Part shown: piece after piece, positions 1 through 11,279 of the stretch
Layout: the number at the start of each line of letters is the position of its first letter
Position numbering within the stretch: the stretch's first letter is position 1
Origin: Neoechinorhynchus agilis
Taxonomy: Eukaryota; Acanthocephala
DNA: 64,000 nucleotides
Reading direction: 5' to 3'
Assembly: GCA_051530055.1 (NCBI GenBank)
Contig: CM121342.1
Span: 4,588,001-4,652,000 of the forward strand
The notes under the pieces: generated by a model
Seen by the model: only the letters and a program-made list of their open reading frames with translations
Databases searched by the model: none
Told to the model about the DNA's origin: nothing
Position numbers and translations under genes: made by a program

Positions 1-785
1 TGGAACCAGACTTTGCAATTAGGACATTGAAGAGAATTCTAAACGGATGGTCTATGTTGAACTAAGAAGTGATCACTTACCGAACTTAATTCCTGCTTAC
101 ACAATTCACATTTGGTCTGAATATCTTTTTCTACATTTGCGATTTCATTCTGCTGCGGCTGCTGCTGCTCTATTGAGAACAGAATCAATCGTAGATAATT
201 AATTTTGATTCTCATCATCTAATGCTACAACGCTCATAAGGTCACACCTTCTGATTTGAAGTTGATTCACGTACAAGCCAAGTGGTCTTTCCCATTCATT
301 TATACCGTTGTTTGTAATCCAATTTACATTAAGGTTTAATCTGCTCCAAGGACCCACTTGAAGCATATGGCCCAAAACATTGAGTTTGAAATCTACGTTG
401 TACTTTTTAGATTTGGGTAAAAGGTGTTTTAATCTAGTGGACTTTTCGGGATTCTGCCAAGCCCATTCAAACTATAAGAGGTGTTGAGACTTTGGGTAAT
501 TCAAGGAAATGATACCCGAAGTCCAGATATTTCATTGGGAAATCCAGATACAACTACGACAGATCGCCATGGTCCACGTCCATTTGTTTTGCGAGCTCCG
601 CCTTTTGAACATCCTCTATTGTGCTGATTGAGTCGACGGTCAGGATCAACAGTATAACCAATGTACGTGGCTCCTTTTCGACGCTCATTGAGACTATAAA
701 GTAGATAGCAGCAGTGACAGAGACTCGAACTGCGCGATCGGATTAATTCGCATTCATCCGATGAGGTGTCAGTTGAAGTATTCAT
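1..785 (-). CDS. SLX1: Structure-specific endonuclease subunit SLX1 (partial, 3' end off window)
   Basis: Catalytic subunit of the SLX1-SLX4 nuclease, which cuts branched DNA such as Holliday junctions and flaps in the nucleus. Exon 1 (516-785) encodes a GIY-YIG domain with YLLYS, YIGYT, the arginine helix RRLNQHN, and the family-typical GRGPW and GFP. A 44-bp GT-AG intron follows, and the reading frame resumes at 471 with FEWAWQNP, as in animal SLX1 (catalytic Glu side of the domain). A further short intron leads to a Gln/Pro stretch and then [10 protein letters not shown]; after a 42-bp intron comes CPNCKVWF, the start of the C-terminal RING-like zinc domain. The rest lies left of base 1. 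The start ATG follows directly after an acceptor-like tttgaattttag. It lies 75 bp downstream of the gene at 861-2156 on the same strand, so co-transcription is likely. Confidence 0.9.
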
Positions 786-860
786 CTAAAATTCAAAGTA
801 TGAAATTCACAACAACAGCTTAAAGTCTTATCTAAACCCGGAATTTATTAGGGGTTTTTT

Positions 861-2156
861 TCATCGTGGACCTCTCTGATCAGAGGTGCAATCGTCGGTA
901 TTGAAAGGACAACGCGGTCCACTTGCTCTCGATGAGTACTGTCCGGTCAAGTTAGGAAAATTGCGCTGGTGCATTCCGTATAAATACCGTTCCCGATTGA
1001 TCAAATGTGATTGCTGTTGTTGATTCATTGTGTACCGCAACGATTCACTATTGTTAAGATTGTTTTGTTGTTGCATCATGTGCTGATAAGTGGATAGAGT
1101 ATGAATGGGTGGAAGAGGAGTTTCGCCTGGCTGTTGAGATCTTTGAGATGGAGTATCCTGAGGATACTGATGAAATCGCGGCGTTTGGTACGAATAATGT
1201 TGCCTTGGGAGTGCAAAATGCGACGGATTTGGTGGTACGGACGAATACACTCCGAGTTGCCTTCTGTTATTGTTATACATTACATGCTGATCTGATATAA
1301 GTGAATGTTCATTTCGATGGCCACTTCCTAACACATCATGTTGATATGGTTCTCGAATGGGAAACATTATTGTTTTTCCACCGACACTGTGCATCCATTG
1401 AACAACGTCCCGAGAAATTCGGTACACTTTCGCAATGTCATCAAGTCCTCCAAACTCGAGATCTAAACGAGGAATCGTAAACTCGTTTCTCCTGATATCC
1501 GTGAGTCGGGTCTTTTTCGTAGTTCGTTTTCTTTGCGTTTGACCACTTGCATTCGTCCCGGACTCTGCAGCTACAGCAGCTGCAACCGAAACTACGTGCT
1601 CCCAATATGTCTTTAAATTCTTTAGACTTCTATCAACCTCTCCACCGATAGTTTGCATAATGTCCGCATAAACCCTAGCGTTTCTACACCGATTTCCGTT
1701 CACGAACAAAGCTCGAGTCGCATAATCATGGAACAAACGAAAGGATAAGCGAGACTTTGTCATAACTGCATCGCAGTTTGATATATGTTTGCTCATATTA
1801 AAACTTATTTGACCAAATGGTTTAATGTCTTTGAGTAAAGGGCGATGTTTTGGAACTCCTGGTCTCACTCGTTCAACAAATCCACTCGTTGTTGTTTCAG
1901 TTGGTGGTGGAGCTGAAGTCAATTGGCGACTTACACTATTAATACCAATACCACTTTTCGCCTCCAGAAACTCTGAATTCTCACCAATACTGTTTGAACT
2001 GTTGTTTATGATCTCTTCATCTTCATCTACGCATACATAAGGTTCAGCTTCGTAAAGATCGTAATCGAATTCGGATTCCGTCGAATTCGGTGTCATGTAG
2101 CGCAGGAATGAAGGATACGTCCATGGAGCGTAGTTGTAAGACTCTATCAGATCCAT
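861..2156 (-). CDS. Unknown 431-aa protein with Gln/Asn-rich C-terminus
   Basis: Single uninterrupted frame of 431 residues; I do not recognise the family. The N-terminus (about 1-75) is acidic. Residues about 115-275 look like a folded, basic domain (dense in Arg/Lys and aromatic residues, with YWEHVVSVAAAVAAE and a basic RKRTTKKTR patch that could be a nuclear signal). The last 150 residues are low complexity, rich in Gln, Asn, Pro and Tyr, as in many transcription or RNA-binding proteins. It sits between SRCAP (upstream, same strand) and SLX1 (downstream, 75 bp). An acceptor-like run ending in ctgttag lies about 30 bp before the ATG. Function unassigned; coding status rests on length, composition and context. 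Confidence 0.7.
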   Translation of the reverse strand: MDLIESYNYAPWTYPSFLRYMTPNSTESEFDYDLYEAEPYVCVDEDEEIINNSSNSIGENSEFLEAKSGIGINSVSRQLTSAPPPTETTTSGFVERVRPGVPKHRPLLKDIKPFGQISFNMSKHISNCDAVMTKSRLSFRLFHDYATRALFVNGNRCRNARVYADIMQTIGGEVDRSLKNLKTYWEHVVSVAAAVAAESGTNASGQTQRKRTTKKTRLTDIRRNEFTIPRLDLEFGGLDDIAKVYRISRDVVQWMHSVGGKTIMFPIREPYQHDVLGSGHRNEHSLISDQHVMYNNNRRQLGVYSSVPPNPSHFALPRQHYSYQTPRFHQYPQDTPSQRSQQPGETPLPPIHTLSTYQHMMQQQNNLNNSESLRYTMNQQQQSHLINRERYLYGMHQRNFPNLTGQYSSRASGPRCPFNTDDCTSDQRGPR

Positions 2157-2290
2157 TCGGTGAAGGTTATGATCATCGATCTTTACCTAACAGTACAGAA
2201 AAAAATTTCAACAACGTTTACAATCAATGGATTCTTAATAACATAGTGTGCAAAATGAAGAAGTCGATAGGACAAACAATCGATGAAAAA

Positions 2291-2352
2291 GATCCGAGAT
2301 AGTGGATCGAAATATCCAATTCTTAATTTCATTTTCTCCTATCGACAAATAA
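2291..2352. mobile_element. Half of the palindromic MITE seen whole at 37991-38187
   Basis: The stretch from gatccgagatagtggatcg to the terminal caaataa matches the right arm of the 197-bp hairpin element at 37991-38187. Only one arm is present, so this is a broken or partly deleted copy, in the spacer between the SRCAP and 861-2156 genes. Confidence 0.6.
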
Positions 2353-2500
2353 CAATGAATTTTCTTTTCAACAAAAAAAAGAGACAAACCAATGGAAACT
2401 TTCCTTGCTCCCTAAAGTCCACACTTGTCTCAAAAAAGCTCGCTTTCTCCATAAAATAATATTACATATCTCGCAATCGTCGTCGTCGTTGTCTTAAATC

Positions 2501-5500
2501 CTATTTCGCCCTGTAAAATCGATTACTACTGTTCGACTTTTCGGTGCTGTCATTATTATCGTTGATTTCGATCACATCCGAATCTTCATCAATTTCGTCG
2601 TCGTCGTCGTCGTCGAGAGTTATACTAGAGATGGTTGGAGTGGACGAAAATGTGGACGGTGACCTCCGTGCACGCCTGTGCGCGAACTTTTTTGAGACAA
2701 AAGCACGCCTCTTCCTCATTTCCCCAACAATTCTCCTGATTTCATTCCTATCGACTCCATGGCAATTATAAAAATATCCAAACGTAGAAGATGTTGCGGA
2801 ATTCACCTTATCATCCGTATACATCACATCATCTTCCCGATCATCCGAATCGTTCAATAAGTCAACGTCTTCTTTGATCGCGAATGTCTTAGAAGAAAAA
2901 AAAGTTTGATTTGGAGAAGAAAATCCAAAATGAAACTCACCTCCTGTGGTAGTGGTGCTTTCGAGCTGAACGAGTCTAAGATGTGGTTGTAATCCTCAGG
3001 GTTCTTTTCCATTTGATGAAGTGAACGTTTTTCTATCGGTTTCATTTCTTTTGTCAAAGAGTCAATATTGTGTTGGATCTGTTTTACTTGCTCTTGTGTT
3101 TCTTTATAAAGCCCAGTATCCTCAGTAAACTCCATTCCGTCTAACTCAGCTTCCGCTACGACAACAGCCGCAGCATCTCGGTCCATTTCATCCTCTGCGT
3201 CCAACAAAGCCTGTTCCAAAATCTTTTCCTTATTGTTCTGATTATCACCAATCACATCATCTACATTCTCATGAACATTCTGATCTACGGTGAAGAACAA
3301 AGACCGAATGTTTTGACTCGTCATTCGGGTTTGAGATAGTCCGGCGGCATCAATAACAACCTGACTCAAAATGCGCTTTTGATTTGCCTTTAGCAGTATG
3401 CTCTCCTCGACGGAATGGCGGCAAATAAGCCGGTAAACATTGACCTCACGAGTTTGGCCGATTCTGTGGCACCTGTCTTGAGCCTGAGCATCCATTGTGG
3501 GATTCCAATCAGAGTCATAGAATACAACAGTGTCTGCACCGGTCAAATTTAGGCCAAGTCCACCGGATCGAGTTGAAAGGATAAAACAGAAATAACGCGA
3601 ATTTTGATTGAAAGTCTCGACCATTCTTTGTCTACGTTCGATATCGCACGTACCGTCCAACCTCAAATAAGTATAACCGTGATATGAGAGGAATTTGGCG
3701 ATAATGTCGAGCATTCTAGTCATCTGACTGAAAATTAGAACTCTGTGATTGTCCTGTTTAAGAGCTGCGAGAAGACGTGCCAGGATTTGTAGCTTTCCAG
3801 AATCGAATTGAAGAAAATGACGATCGGGGTAAATTGGATCGCTAGTTTCCGAATAGATATCGCCGGAACGAATCGCGGCTTCTACGTAGATTCGATTTCT
3901 GGCATGAAAATGTCTGAGATCTCCGTGTTGAAGTAGTGGCAGAGGGCACTCCACGGGTGGTAGTGCAAGAAATTTCATTGCGGTTTGACCGTGTATCGGG
4001 ACCTCGAACATAATACGTTGTCGATTTCGTCGATTGAGCAAATCGATTCTATCTTTAATAAAATCAATAGTTTGACCAATATGGGGATATTGAGCGGACC
4101 GCGTGAGATTTCCATCGGCTCCATATGCATAGAAAAGTCCATTCGCACACTCATCGCTTTGTCCACTACTATTTTTATTAACAATGAAATCGGCTAGAGG
4201 GTAGTCGATAATGTTCGTAAATCGATCTTCGTTTAGCAATCGATCGGTTTTTCGATAGTCAATTTTGGGCACTATATCACCTGGAAACAGCTGATGTGCT
4301 CTAATGGCACCACAATGAGTTTCGTGTCTGTCAAGGTCCACAAAACTCTTTCCGAGCTCTACATTTCGGTCTATTTTCATCCACTTTGGAAATCGGCACC
4401 ACAAATCATCGGTTATCACAAACGGCGAATGGATTAGTCGTGTTTCGAACAAATCAGGATGGTTGCACACTTTTCTCAGTTGCATTAGTACATTTATAAC
4501 GCTCATGTAATGGCCGGTTTCAAGAGCTTTTTTGGTGTCTGACCGAGACATAAAATCTTCATATAAAAATTTCTGTCTCTTTGATAGAGTAGCCTTAATA
4601 ACATGCTCATGTTTCTTCGGCATCTCACGTTCAACTTCATTCTTCAATCGTCTCAAGATGAACGGTCTAAGAACTTGATGAAGACGACGTATCAAATGTT
4701 CATTGACTCTCTCACTTCCTTCAATCATACTAGCGACAGGAGATGAGAACCATTCTTTGAAATCGGTATGACTTGCGAATAATTTTGGCATTAGAAAGTG
4801 CATTAAACTCCACAGTTCCATTAGAGTGTTTTGAAGAACTGTTCCCGTAAGAAGTAGACGTCTTCGGGATCGGAAACCAAGTAACACTTGCCAACGTTGA
4901 GACTTAAAATTCTTTATCTGTTGAGCTTCATCTAACACTAAAACATTCCATCTTCGTCTTTTGAGGATATAAGCGTCCTGAATCGCCGTCTGATATGAAG
5001 TTATGCAGACATGGAATGCGTTTGATCGCGTCCATCCTTTTCTCCGCTCCTTCCGATCTCGAACTGATCCATAGTAGGTCAAGAGCTTGAAACTTGGTAA
5101 CCATCGTTTAAACTCAACTTCCCAATTGAGAACAACACTTGTTGGAACCACAACCAAATGAGGTCCCCATATTCCGTGCTCACAAGCCAAATGGGCGAGG
5201 AATGCGATTGTCTGAATTGTTTTGCCAAGACCCATCTCATCTGCTAATATGCCGTTTAGACCGTTCATGTACAATTTCGATAACCAATCAATTCCTGTGT
5301 GCTGATATGGACGTAATGTTCCTTTGATGAGAAAAGGAACTGGAATGAGACTTGACTTTTGTTTTTTCTCTGGTGGTGGCAAAGGTAACGACGTCTCATG
5401 ATCTTCGTCGATTTCTTTATACACATTCTGAGACATCCATTGACGCCTGAGATCAGTGGGTAGTGCCTCCTTTACTAGTTCACTCAATGCGAGTTCACCT

Positions 5501-6759
5501 TCGCGTTCAAGAGCTTTCAAATCATCACTCAAGTTTTCTTCATCACTCCATGAAACGTCTTCTTCAGAGACATCTTCTTCGTCTCCAACAAACTCACCGT
5601 CGTCATCTTGAACAATGAAATTATCGTCAGTTTCATCGACAGCCGCTCGAACTAATTCCGTATATCTTTGTGAACGGTTAATTAAAGTTTTTAGATGTGC
5701 ATCCAAAGCTTGGCGATACTGCTGTTCATGCAAAAGCTTTTGCTTTCCTCGATACATTTTCCCAACAGATTTCCAATATTTATCAATTAATCGTGAGCAT
5801 TGAGCAGCCATTCGCTTCATTGCTTTTTCATCTTCGCCCTGATTCTTGAACCGTTTAGAAAGGGAAGCCATTAAGCGTCGATGACTTGCGTTCATCGTGG
5901 CTTTGTATTTAACTAAGGACTTGTAGGCATGAGGACAAAGGATAGCCATTGTCTTGTCCCAAGTTGTCTGTGGTTTAGGCGGTTCTACCAATTTTGGCAT
6001 TCTTAACGACGACCACATTCCATCCTCTGCTAACCTTTGAGCACGGTTGATCAAACGTTTCTCCAGCTCAAACTTCATATTTGGATCAATGTGGGCTTGA
6101 ATAAGCGGAATGCGCTTGAGTGCTTCCACCACAATTTCATAGTTAAAGATATCAATATCGGTTCCGTTTTCCACAATTTCAACTGCCTTCGCCAACATTA
6201 TATCGTTCAGATCGTAGGGACCTTGTTTGGCCAATGCAAAACGTTTTCTAGGTGCATTTAGCAGTGAAGATGAATTTTGACGTTTCAGACTGGTAGGAGG
6301 CGGAATCAATGCTGCTGCAGCCTTACTTTCAGTATCAATGACCCGACTTAGTTCCGCCTGGGAAAGTTTGACCATCCTGTTAGCGACTTGAGTGCCTTTT
6401 CGAGATTGACAACTTTGTGGGCGGAAATAAGTATAATTCACAATCGAACTAAGACATTGGGCAGTTTCATTTATACGTTTTAAGATTTGTTTCCGTTTTG
6501 AAGTAAGCACACGAACGGCGTCGATTATCTCACTGTCTTCTATTTGTTCCAGGAGACTGCATGGACATTTGGTCGATTCCGGACGATTTTCCACACTTAT
6601 TGGTCTTGTTAATTGATCAGCCGTAATCGCAGGAATTGTATCTCGGCGCGTCCCCGATACAGCTGCCGATAAAAATACGCTGCTTGGATCCAAAAAACTT
6701 CCTACAACGGCTTCAACCATTGGATCTTTTTCATTTAATCGATTTGAAGAAGGTAGCAT
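2501..6759 (-). CDS. SRCAP: SRCAP/SWR1/Domino-type Snf2 chromatin remodelling ATPase
   Basis: ATPase of the complex that exchanges H2A for H2A.Z in nucleosomes. Two exons: 2941-6759 and 2501-2887, joined in phase 0 across a 53-bp GT-AG intron, about 1401 residues. Features in order: HSA domain (TWDKTMAIL, about 265-345), an acidic stretch, then the split Snf2 ATPase. Motif I is DEMGLGKT, motif II DEAQQIKNFKSQRW (the DEAQ of the SRCAP/Swr1 branch), then LLTGTVLQN, and the helicase C lobe with DSDWNPTMDAQAQDRCHRIGQ. The large insertion between the lobes is typical of the INO80/SWR1 class. The C-terminus is short and acidic, without the AT-hooks of vertebrate SRCAP. Motif III reads TGTVLQN where nearly all Snf2 enzymes have TGTPLQN. 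A 3.8-kb exon without introns is unusual among its neighbours. The ATG follows tactag, an acceptor-like end. Confidence 0.93.
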
Positions 6760-6880
6760 CTAGTATGGATATTGTTGAGTTTAGAACCAAAAACAAAATC
6801 CAATCGTTTTAATGGGTTACACTTGGAGAGAGAGAGAAAATTGTCGTCGAGGTGAATTTGATTCGAGTTTCTCGATGGTT

Positions 6881-7395
6881 TTCCCTCGGATTGTTGTTTT
6901 AAAATATTTCGTAACCTTTTTTTGCTTACCTCTTCCTTTATATTTCTACAAATTAAACTAAAAGTCAAAATTGGACTATAGGCTCGGATTTTGGGTTTGT
7001 CAGCGTATGATTCGCTTTGTTAATCTTCATGGTTACATTCCCTCCATTACCAATCTCCTCCGTAAATCGCTGTATTATTGAGATGCCCAAGTCCACACAA
7101 TGTTTTTCCTTTTCCTGATGATTGGAGATCGCTGAGGAACCATCGATCCTTTCCTTGTGCTCTTTTTGAGCAATCTCGTGTCTTTCTTAATTTAGCTTCT
7201 TGCTGTATCGCTCACGGTTTCTTCTACTCGTTTTAGACTGTTGATTCGTTGCATGCCCCGCTTGGCAAACCTGCTTATCCATGCCTATAGTCCAATTTTG
7301 ACTTAGCTTAATTTGTAGAAATATAAAAGAAGAGGTAAGCAAAAAAGGTTACAAAATATTTTAAAAATAAATTATCAACAACAATCCGAGGGAAA
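6881..7395. repeat. Long foldback: ~105-bp inverted arms around a 299-bp spacer
   Basis: The arm at 6881-6983 is repeated in reverse complement at 7283-7395 with few differences (both contain aaatataaa, gaagaggtaagc and tccgagggaa). The spacer 6984-7282 is not low complexity and shows no clear gene. The left arm lies just upstream of the SRCAP start and contains a good splice donor (GAAGAG|gtaagc) pointing toward SRCAP, so it may hold a 5' untranslated exon; the right arm is the same unit pointing away. A transcript through both arms would fold into a long hairpin. Confidence 0.75.
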
Positions 7396-9062
7396 AACAT
7401 AAGTTTAGAAAGAAGAAATGTTCAAAAAAGACTTAACCAGAGAGCAAAAGGAATTGGACACAATTTTGCATTCATGTTGCAAAATGAGCCAATCAGAATC
7501 AAAATAGCGAGTATCGTGATGTTTGAAAAAAAAGCTAACGTCCTATTGGTCAATAATAAATACATTTTTATCTTTAAACATTTAACGGTTCATGTTTGTT
7601 CGGAAAATTGAAATGATTTATTGAAACACGTTTGAGAATTTATTAAAGCTGTTAATTATTAAAAGAGTGCCGAAATATTGCATTCAATGAATCATTTTAA
7701 TTTTCTGAAATAATAAAAAACACTCAAATTATAAAAAGAAGTTTAAGATTCTTTAGAAAATAGCGAGACAATTTGTAAGATCGAATTAATTTAATACTGA
7801 AAATAAAAACAGAAAGATTCCCAAATTGATTGGTTCACTTTGCCGGAAAAGTAAATTATGACACCGTAATAAGAAGAAAGAGCATAGAACGGTCTTGAAA
7901 GCCTCCTTTATAAGAAGGGAGATGGACTCGATAATTTAGATTGATACAAATACTTAAAACACACACACACACGAAGGATTCCAAGTTTATTGGTTCACTT
8001 TGCCGGAACAATCCTTGTAACTCTCCGGAAACAATCGGCAGTTTTAAGCTCAAAATCATTTCCCTACGCCATATAAAACAACCAAAATATGAACATTTCA
8101 ATCTTTAAACAATAAATAAGAGCCGTCTTGAAAGTCTCCTTTATAGGAAACAATTAACTGGGGGGAAGGGAGGCGGACTCGATAATTTCGATTGATACGC
8201 GTAAAGTAATCCAATTTACGGAAGAATCCACACATTGTGATGGTCCTCGCATAACTTTGTGTTCATCGCATTAACGGAGGTAAACAAGATTGTTGACAGT
8301 GACCAATAGGAACGAACATATTTAAAATGATGACTTGTGATTGGCCAGAAGAAAAGAGACCAATTTTCGCCAAATGGAAGATTTTGTTTTGTAACACTGC
8401 TTCGAAAACCGTTTCTAAGAAAAAATCAAATTTTATGGCATGCTGATTGGAAAAAAAGTAGCGTTGAAACTGTCGTCTTTTTGATCCTCGAAATGTTTTT
8501 AGTTTGGACACCGATATTTCTGAGTTTTTCTCCTCCTTTTTGGTCCTGAAAATCACACGCGACTTTTTCCAAAGGAAAATTCAAACTTCAATTTTCCTCA
8601 GCAAAAAAACGAGTGAGATTTCCAGGACTCAACTCCCAAATTTCTTTGTTTTCACCCAATCGAAAAGTTGAAAATTAAACATTTTTTATTATTCCCATAA
8701 AGCTACGTACAAGTCTTTTCGATCTCTCAAAATACTATCCGGAACTCATTGAGTTTCATGTGATGACCGTATCTGAATTTCGGTCGATTCCTCCTGACCT
8801 AAGGAATCCGCTATGATTTGTTGATTTGAAAATGCTCCTTTTAAGTTGATGATTTCTCGTATGAAAACTCATTCCCATAGCTACCGATTTTGGTATTTTA
8901 ATCGCAAATATTCGATGTTTTTGACTAATCAGATCGTGTTTGCTTGTGTCAAGTCTTTTTTGTTACGCTGATTTCACCTGCAATAACGGTTTATTGAGGC
9001 TTTACAAATACTTTTCAAAAGAAGCCAGTAATATCTCTAATTTAGGACTTGGCGAAGATTGT
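7396..9062. other. AT-rich intergenic region with small dispersed repeats
   Basis: No supported gene. Two short segments recur: tggttcactttgccgga at about 7830 and 7990, and a unit around ctcctttata...gactcgataattt at about 7890-7945 and 8130-8195. A (CA)n run lies near 7962. Several CCAAT or ATTGG motifs occur. Open frames here (for example 8263-8556) have no recognisable features. Confidence 0.5.
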
Positions 9063-9205
9063 AATTTATCAATTTGAATTTTCGGCCTGCTCGCTGGCCT
9101 TCTTCAGAATTGTTTGTAAGTTTTCTACAATTTAAGCAGGAGAGAAAACTTGCAAACAATTCTGAAGAAGGCCAGCGAGCAGGCCGAAAATTCAAATTGA
9201 TAATT
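9063..9205. mobile_element. Hairpin MITE, ~143 bp
   Basis: Nearly perfect inverted repeat: arms of about 63 bp starting aatttatcaatttgaattt, separated by a short loop with tctacaatttaagcagga. The arms differ at about two positions, so the copy looks recent or is maintained. No coding capacity. Superfamily not determined. Confidence 0.8.
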
Positions 9206-9277
9206 TTTTTTTGTTTTTTTTAAAAACGAATGAGTTTTTTAAGCAAGCATACATAATTTATAGTTCCTTCAACGCTC

Positions 9278-10620
9278 CTATTCATCGGCGCTGGCCAAAA
9301 TGCTAGCCGCATTGCCCCGCTGCACCGCAATGCTTATTTTTTGAGCCCAAAAACGACGTCGATCTTGGATCTCCAGTCGCCGCATTGATTCGTTTCCAAA
9401 GTCCTTCACGAGGGCCAGTACCGACCCTCCCAAGACCGTTTCCACACGGAAGGGACAAAATGGTAATTTCTTGTTAGCTCCCTGTATTACGAGCATTTCC
9501 GATCCTCTGGCGCCGTCACCGCTCCCCCTGGACCTTTTTTGGAGTGGCTGATGTTGGAATCCCACAACTCCAGTCGCCGCGTTGATTCGTTTCCCCAAGT
9601 CCTTCACGAGGGCCAGTGCCGACCCTCCCAAGGCCGTTTCCACACCGAAGGGACAAAATGGTAATTTCTTGTTAGCTCCCTGTATTTCGAGCATTTCCGA
9701 TCCTCTGGCGCCGTCCCGCTCCCCCTGGACCTTTTTTCGAGTGGCTGATGTTGGAATCCCACAACTCCAGTCGCCGCGTTGATTCGTTTCCCCAAGTCCT
9801 TCACGAGGGCCAGTGCCGACCCTCCCAAGGCCGTTTCCACACGGAAGGGACAAATGTAATTTCTTGTTAGCTCCCTGTATTTCGAGCATTTCCGATCCTC
9901 TGGCGCCGCCCGCTCCCCCTGGACCTTTTTTCGAGTGGCTGATGTTGGAATCCCACAACTCCAGTCGCCGCGTTGATTCGTTTCCCCAAGTCCTTCAGAG
10001 GGCCAGTGCCGACCCTCCCAAGCCGTTTCCACACGGAAGGGACAAAATGTAATTTCTTGTTAGCTCCCTGTATTTCGAGCATTTCCGATCCTCTGGCGCC
10101 GTCCGCTCCCCGGACCTTTTTTGAGTGGCTGATGTTGGAATCACAATCCAGCCCGCTTGATTCGTTTCCCCAAGTCCTTCGTTTGGGTTTTTGTTGTTTG
10201 GTTTGTTTGGACCTTTTTTGTGGCTGATGTTGGAATCACAATCAGCCCGCTTGTTCGTTTCCCCAGTCCTAGAGGGCCAGTGCCGACCCTCCCAAGCGTT
10301 TCCACACGGAAGGGCAAAATGGTAATTTCTTGTTAGCTCCCTGTATTTCGAGCATTTCCGATCCTCCTGGACCTTTTTTCGATGGCTGATGTTGGAATCA
10401 CAACTCCAGTCGCCGCGTTGATTCGTTTCCCCAAGTCCTTCAGGAGGGCCAGTGCCGACCCTCCCAAGGCCGTTTCCACACGGAAGGGACAAAATGTAAT
10501 TTCTTGTTAGCTCCCTGTATTTGTGGTGTGTTGGGGGGGCCGACCTCCAAGGGTCGTTTCCACACCGAAGGGGACAAAATGGTAATTTCTTGTTAGCTCC
10601 CTGTATTTTGAGCATTTCCG
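9278..10620 (-). repeat. ~194-bp GC-richer satellite grown from a retroelement 3' coding end
   Basis: About six units of roughly 194 bp, recognised by the repeated gttgattcgtttcccc, agggacaaaatggtaattt and gaccttttttcgagtggctg. Read on the minus strand, each unit keeps an open frame with FCPFGVETALGG and LALVKDLGKRINAATG, and the array ends in KISIAVQRGNAASILASADE followed by a stop. These match the C-terminal tail of the non-LTR element at 11280-14162 (FVPFGVET, LQFVKDLKRRLQVTTGD) and the copy at 62470-63215 (NISLAVQRGNAAS). The 226-aa open frame here is therefore a repeat product, not a host gene. Units near 10160-10270 and 10520-10560 are truncated and carry G/T-only runs. Confidence 0.8.
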
Positions 10621-11279
10621 ATCAAATTACAATCTTCGTCAAGTCCTACAATAAATATGGAACTTATATTTAATATCTCTAAATAAGACCCGAACTTACA
10701 AGCAATCGGCATGTCAACGATTCCACAGCCGTCCCCTCGCTCCACTCGGGACTTAACCATCTCACCAAACCACGATTCGCCGCACCGTCCACGCCCGACG
10801 CTGCGGACACAAACCCCCTCACGAGAGGACCGACGCTGCAAATTCACAAAATCAACTTTGGTCCGAACAACCTGTAGAGAACAAGCGGCAAACGGAAATT
10901 TCAAGTACTCTGGAAGGTGACGCCAACGATGCCCGAGATCCGGTGGTCTCAACACTTACGAAATCGGGAGAATTTTGGACTCGCGGCCCAAGGGATTCTT
11001 GATATGTTGGTTCTGGCCTTTTGCTAGCAAACTCTACTCCTCAGCTCACTGAACCTCGTCAGAACATATAAAACATCGTACGTTGCACCCTTCGTTGCTG
11101 GAGATCGTGCGCTACCCAGAACCGTTCTGAAGCGGATCCCGAAGGGCGCTCGAGGTAGCGAAGAGGTATTCAGCTGAGCGACTGCCTCGAGACGAATACC
11201 GAAATATCTACGCCTTTTTGCATTCCCGAGACTGGTGTGCTGGAGTTCCATCTGACGTGTCCCTTGTTACCCTCATCCA
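10621..11279. other. Probable retroelement-derived sequence, not resolved
   Basis: GC-richer than the surrounding intergenic DNA and flanked on both sides by pieces of the same non-LTR element family. Open frames on both strands (10593-10955 minus, 11024-11251 minus) show no recognisable domain. It may be the 5' part of the element that starts to be readable at about 11280. Confidence 0.35.

Noticed and set aside
2544-6261. Plus-strand frames within the SRCAP gene (for example 3985-4197, 6037-6261)
   Set aside because: These are shadows of the long minus-strand coding exon, with no features of their own.
9278-9958. 226-codon minus-strand frame as a host gene
   Set aside because: It is a tandem repeat of a retroelement tail and ends with that element's terminal text.
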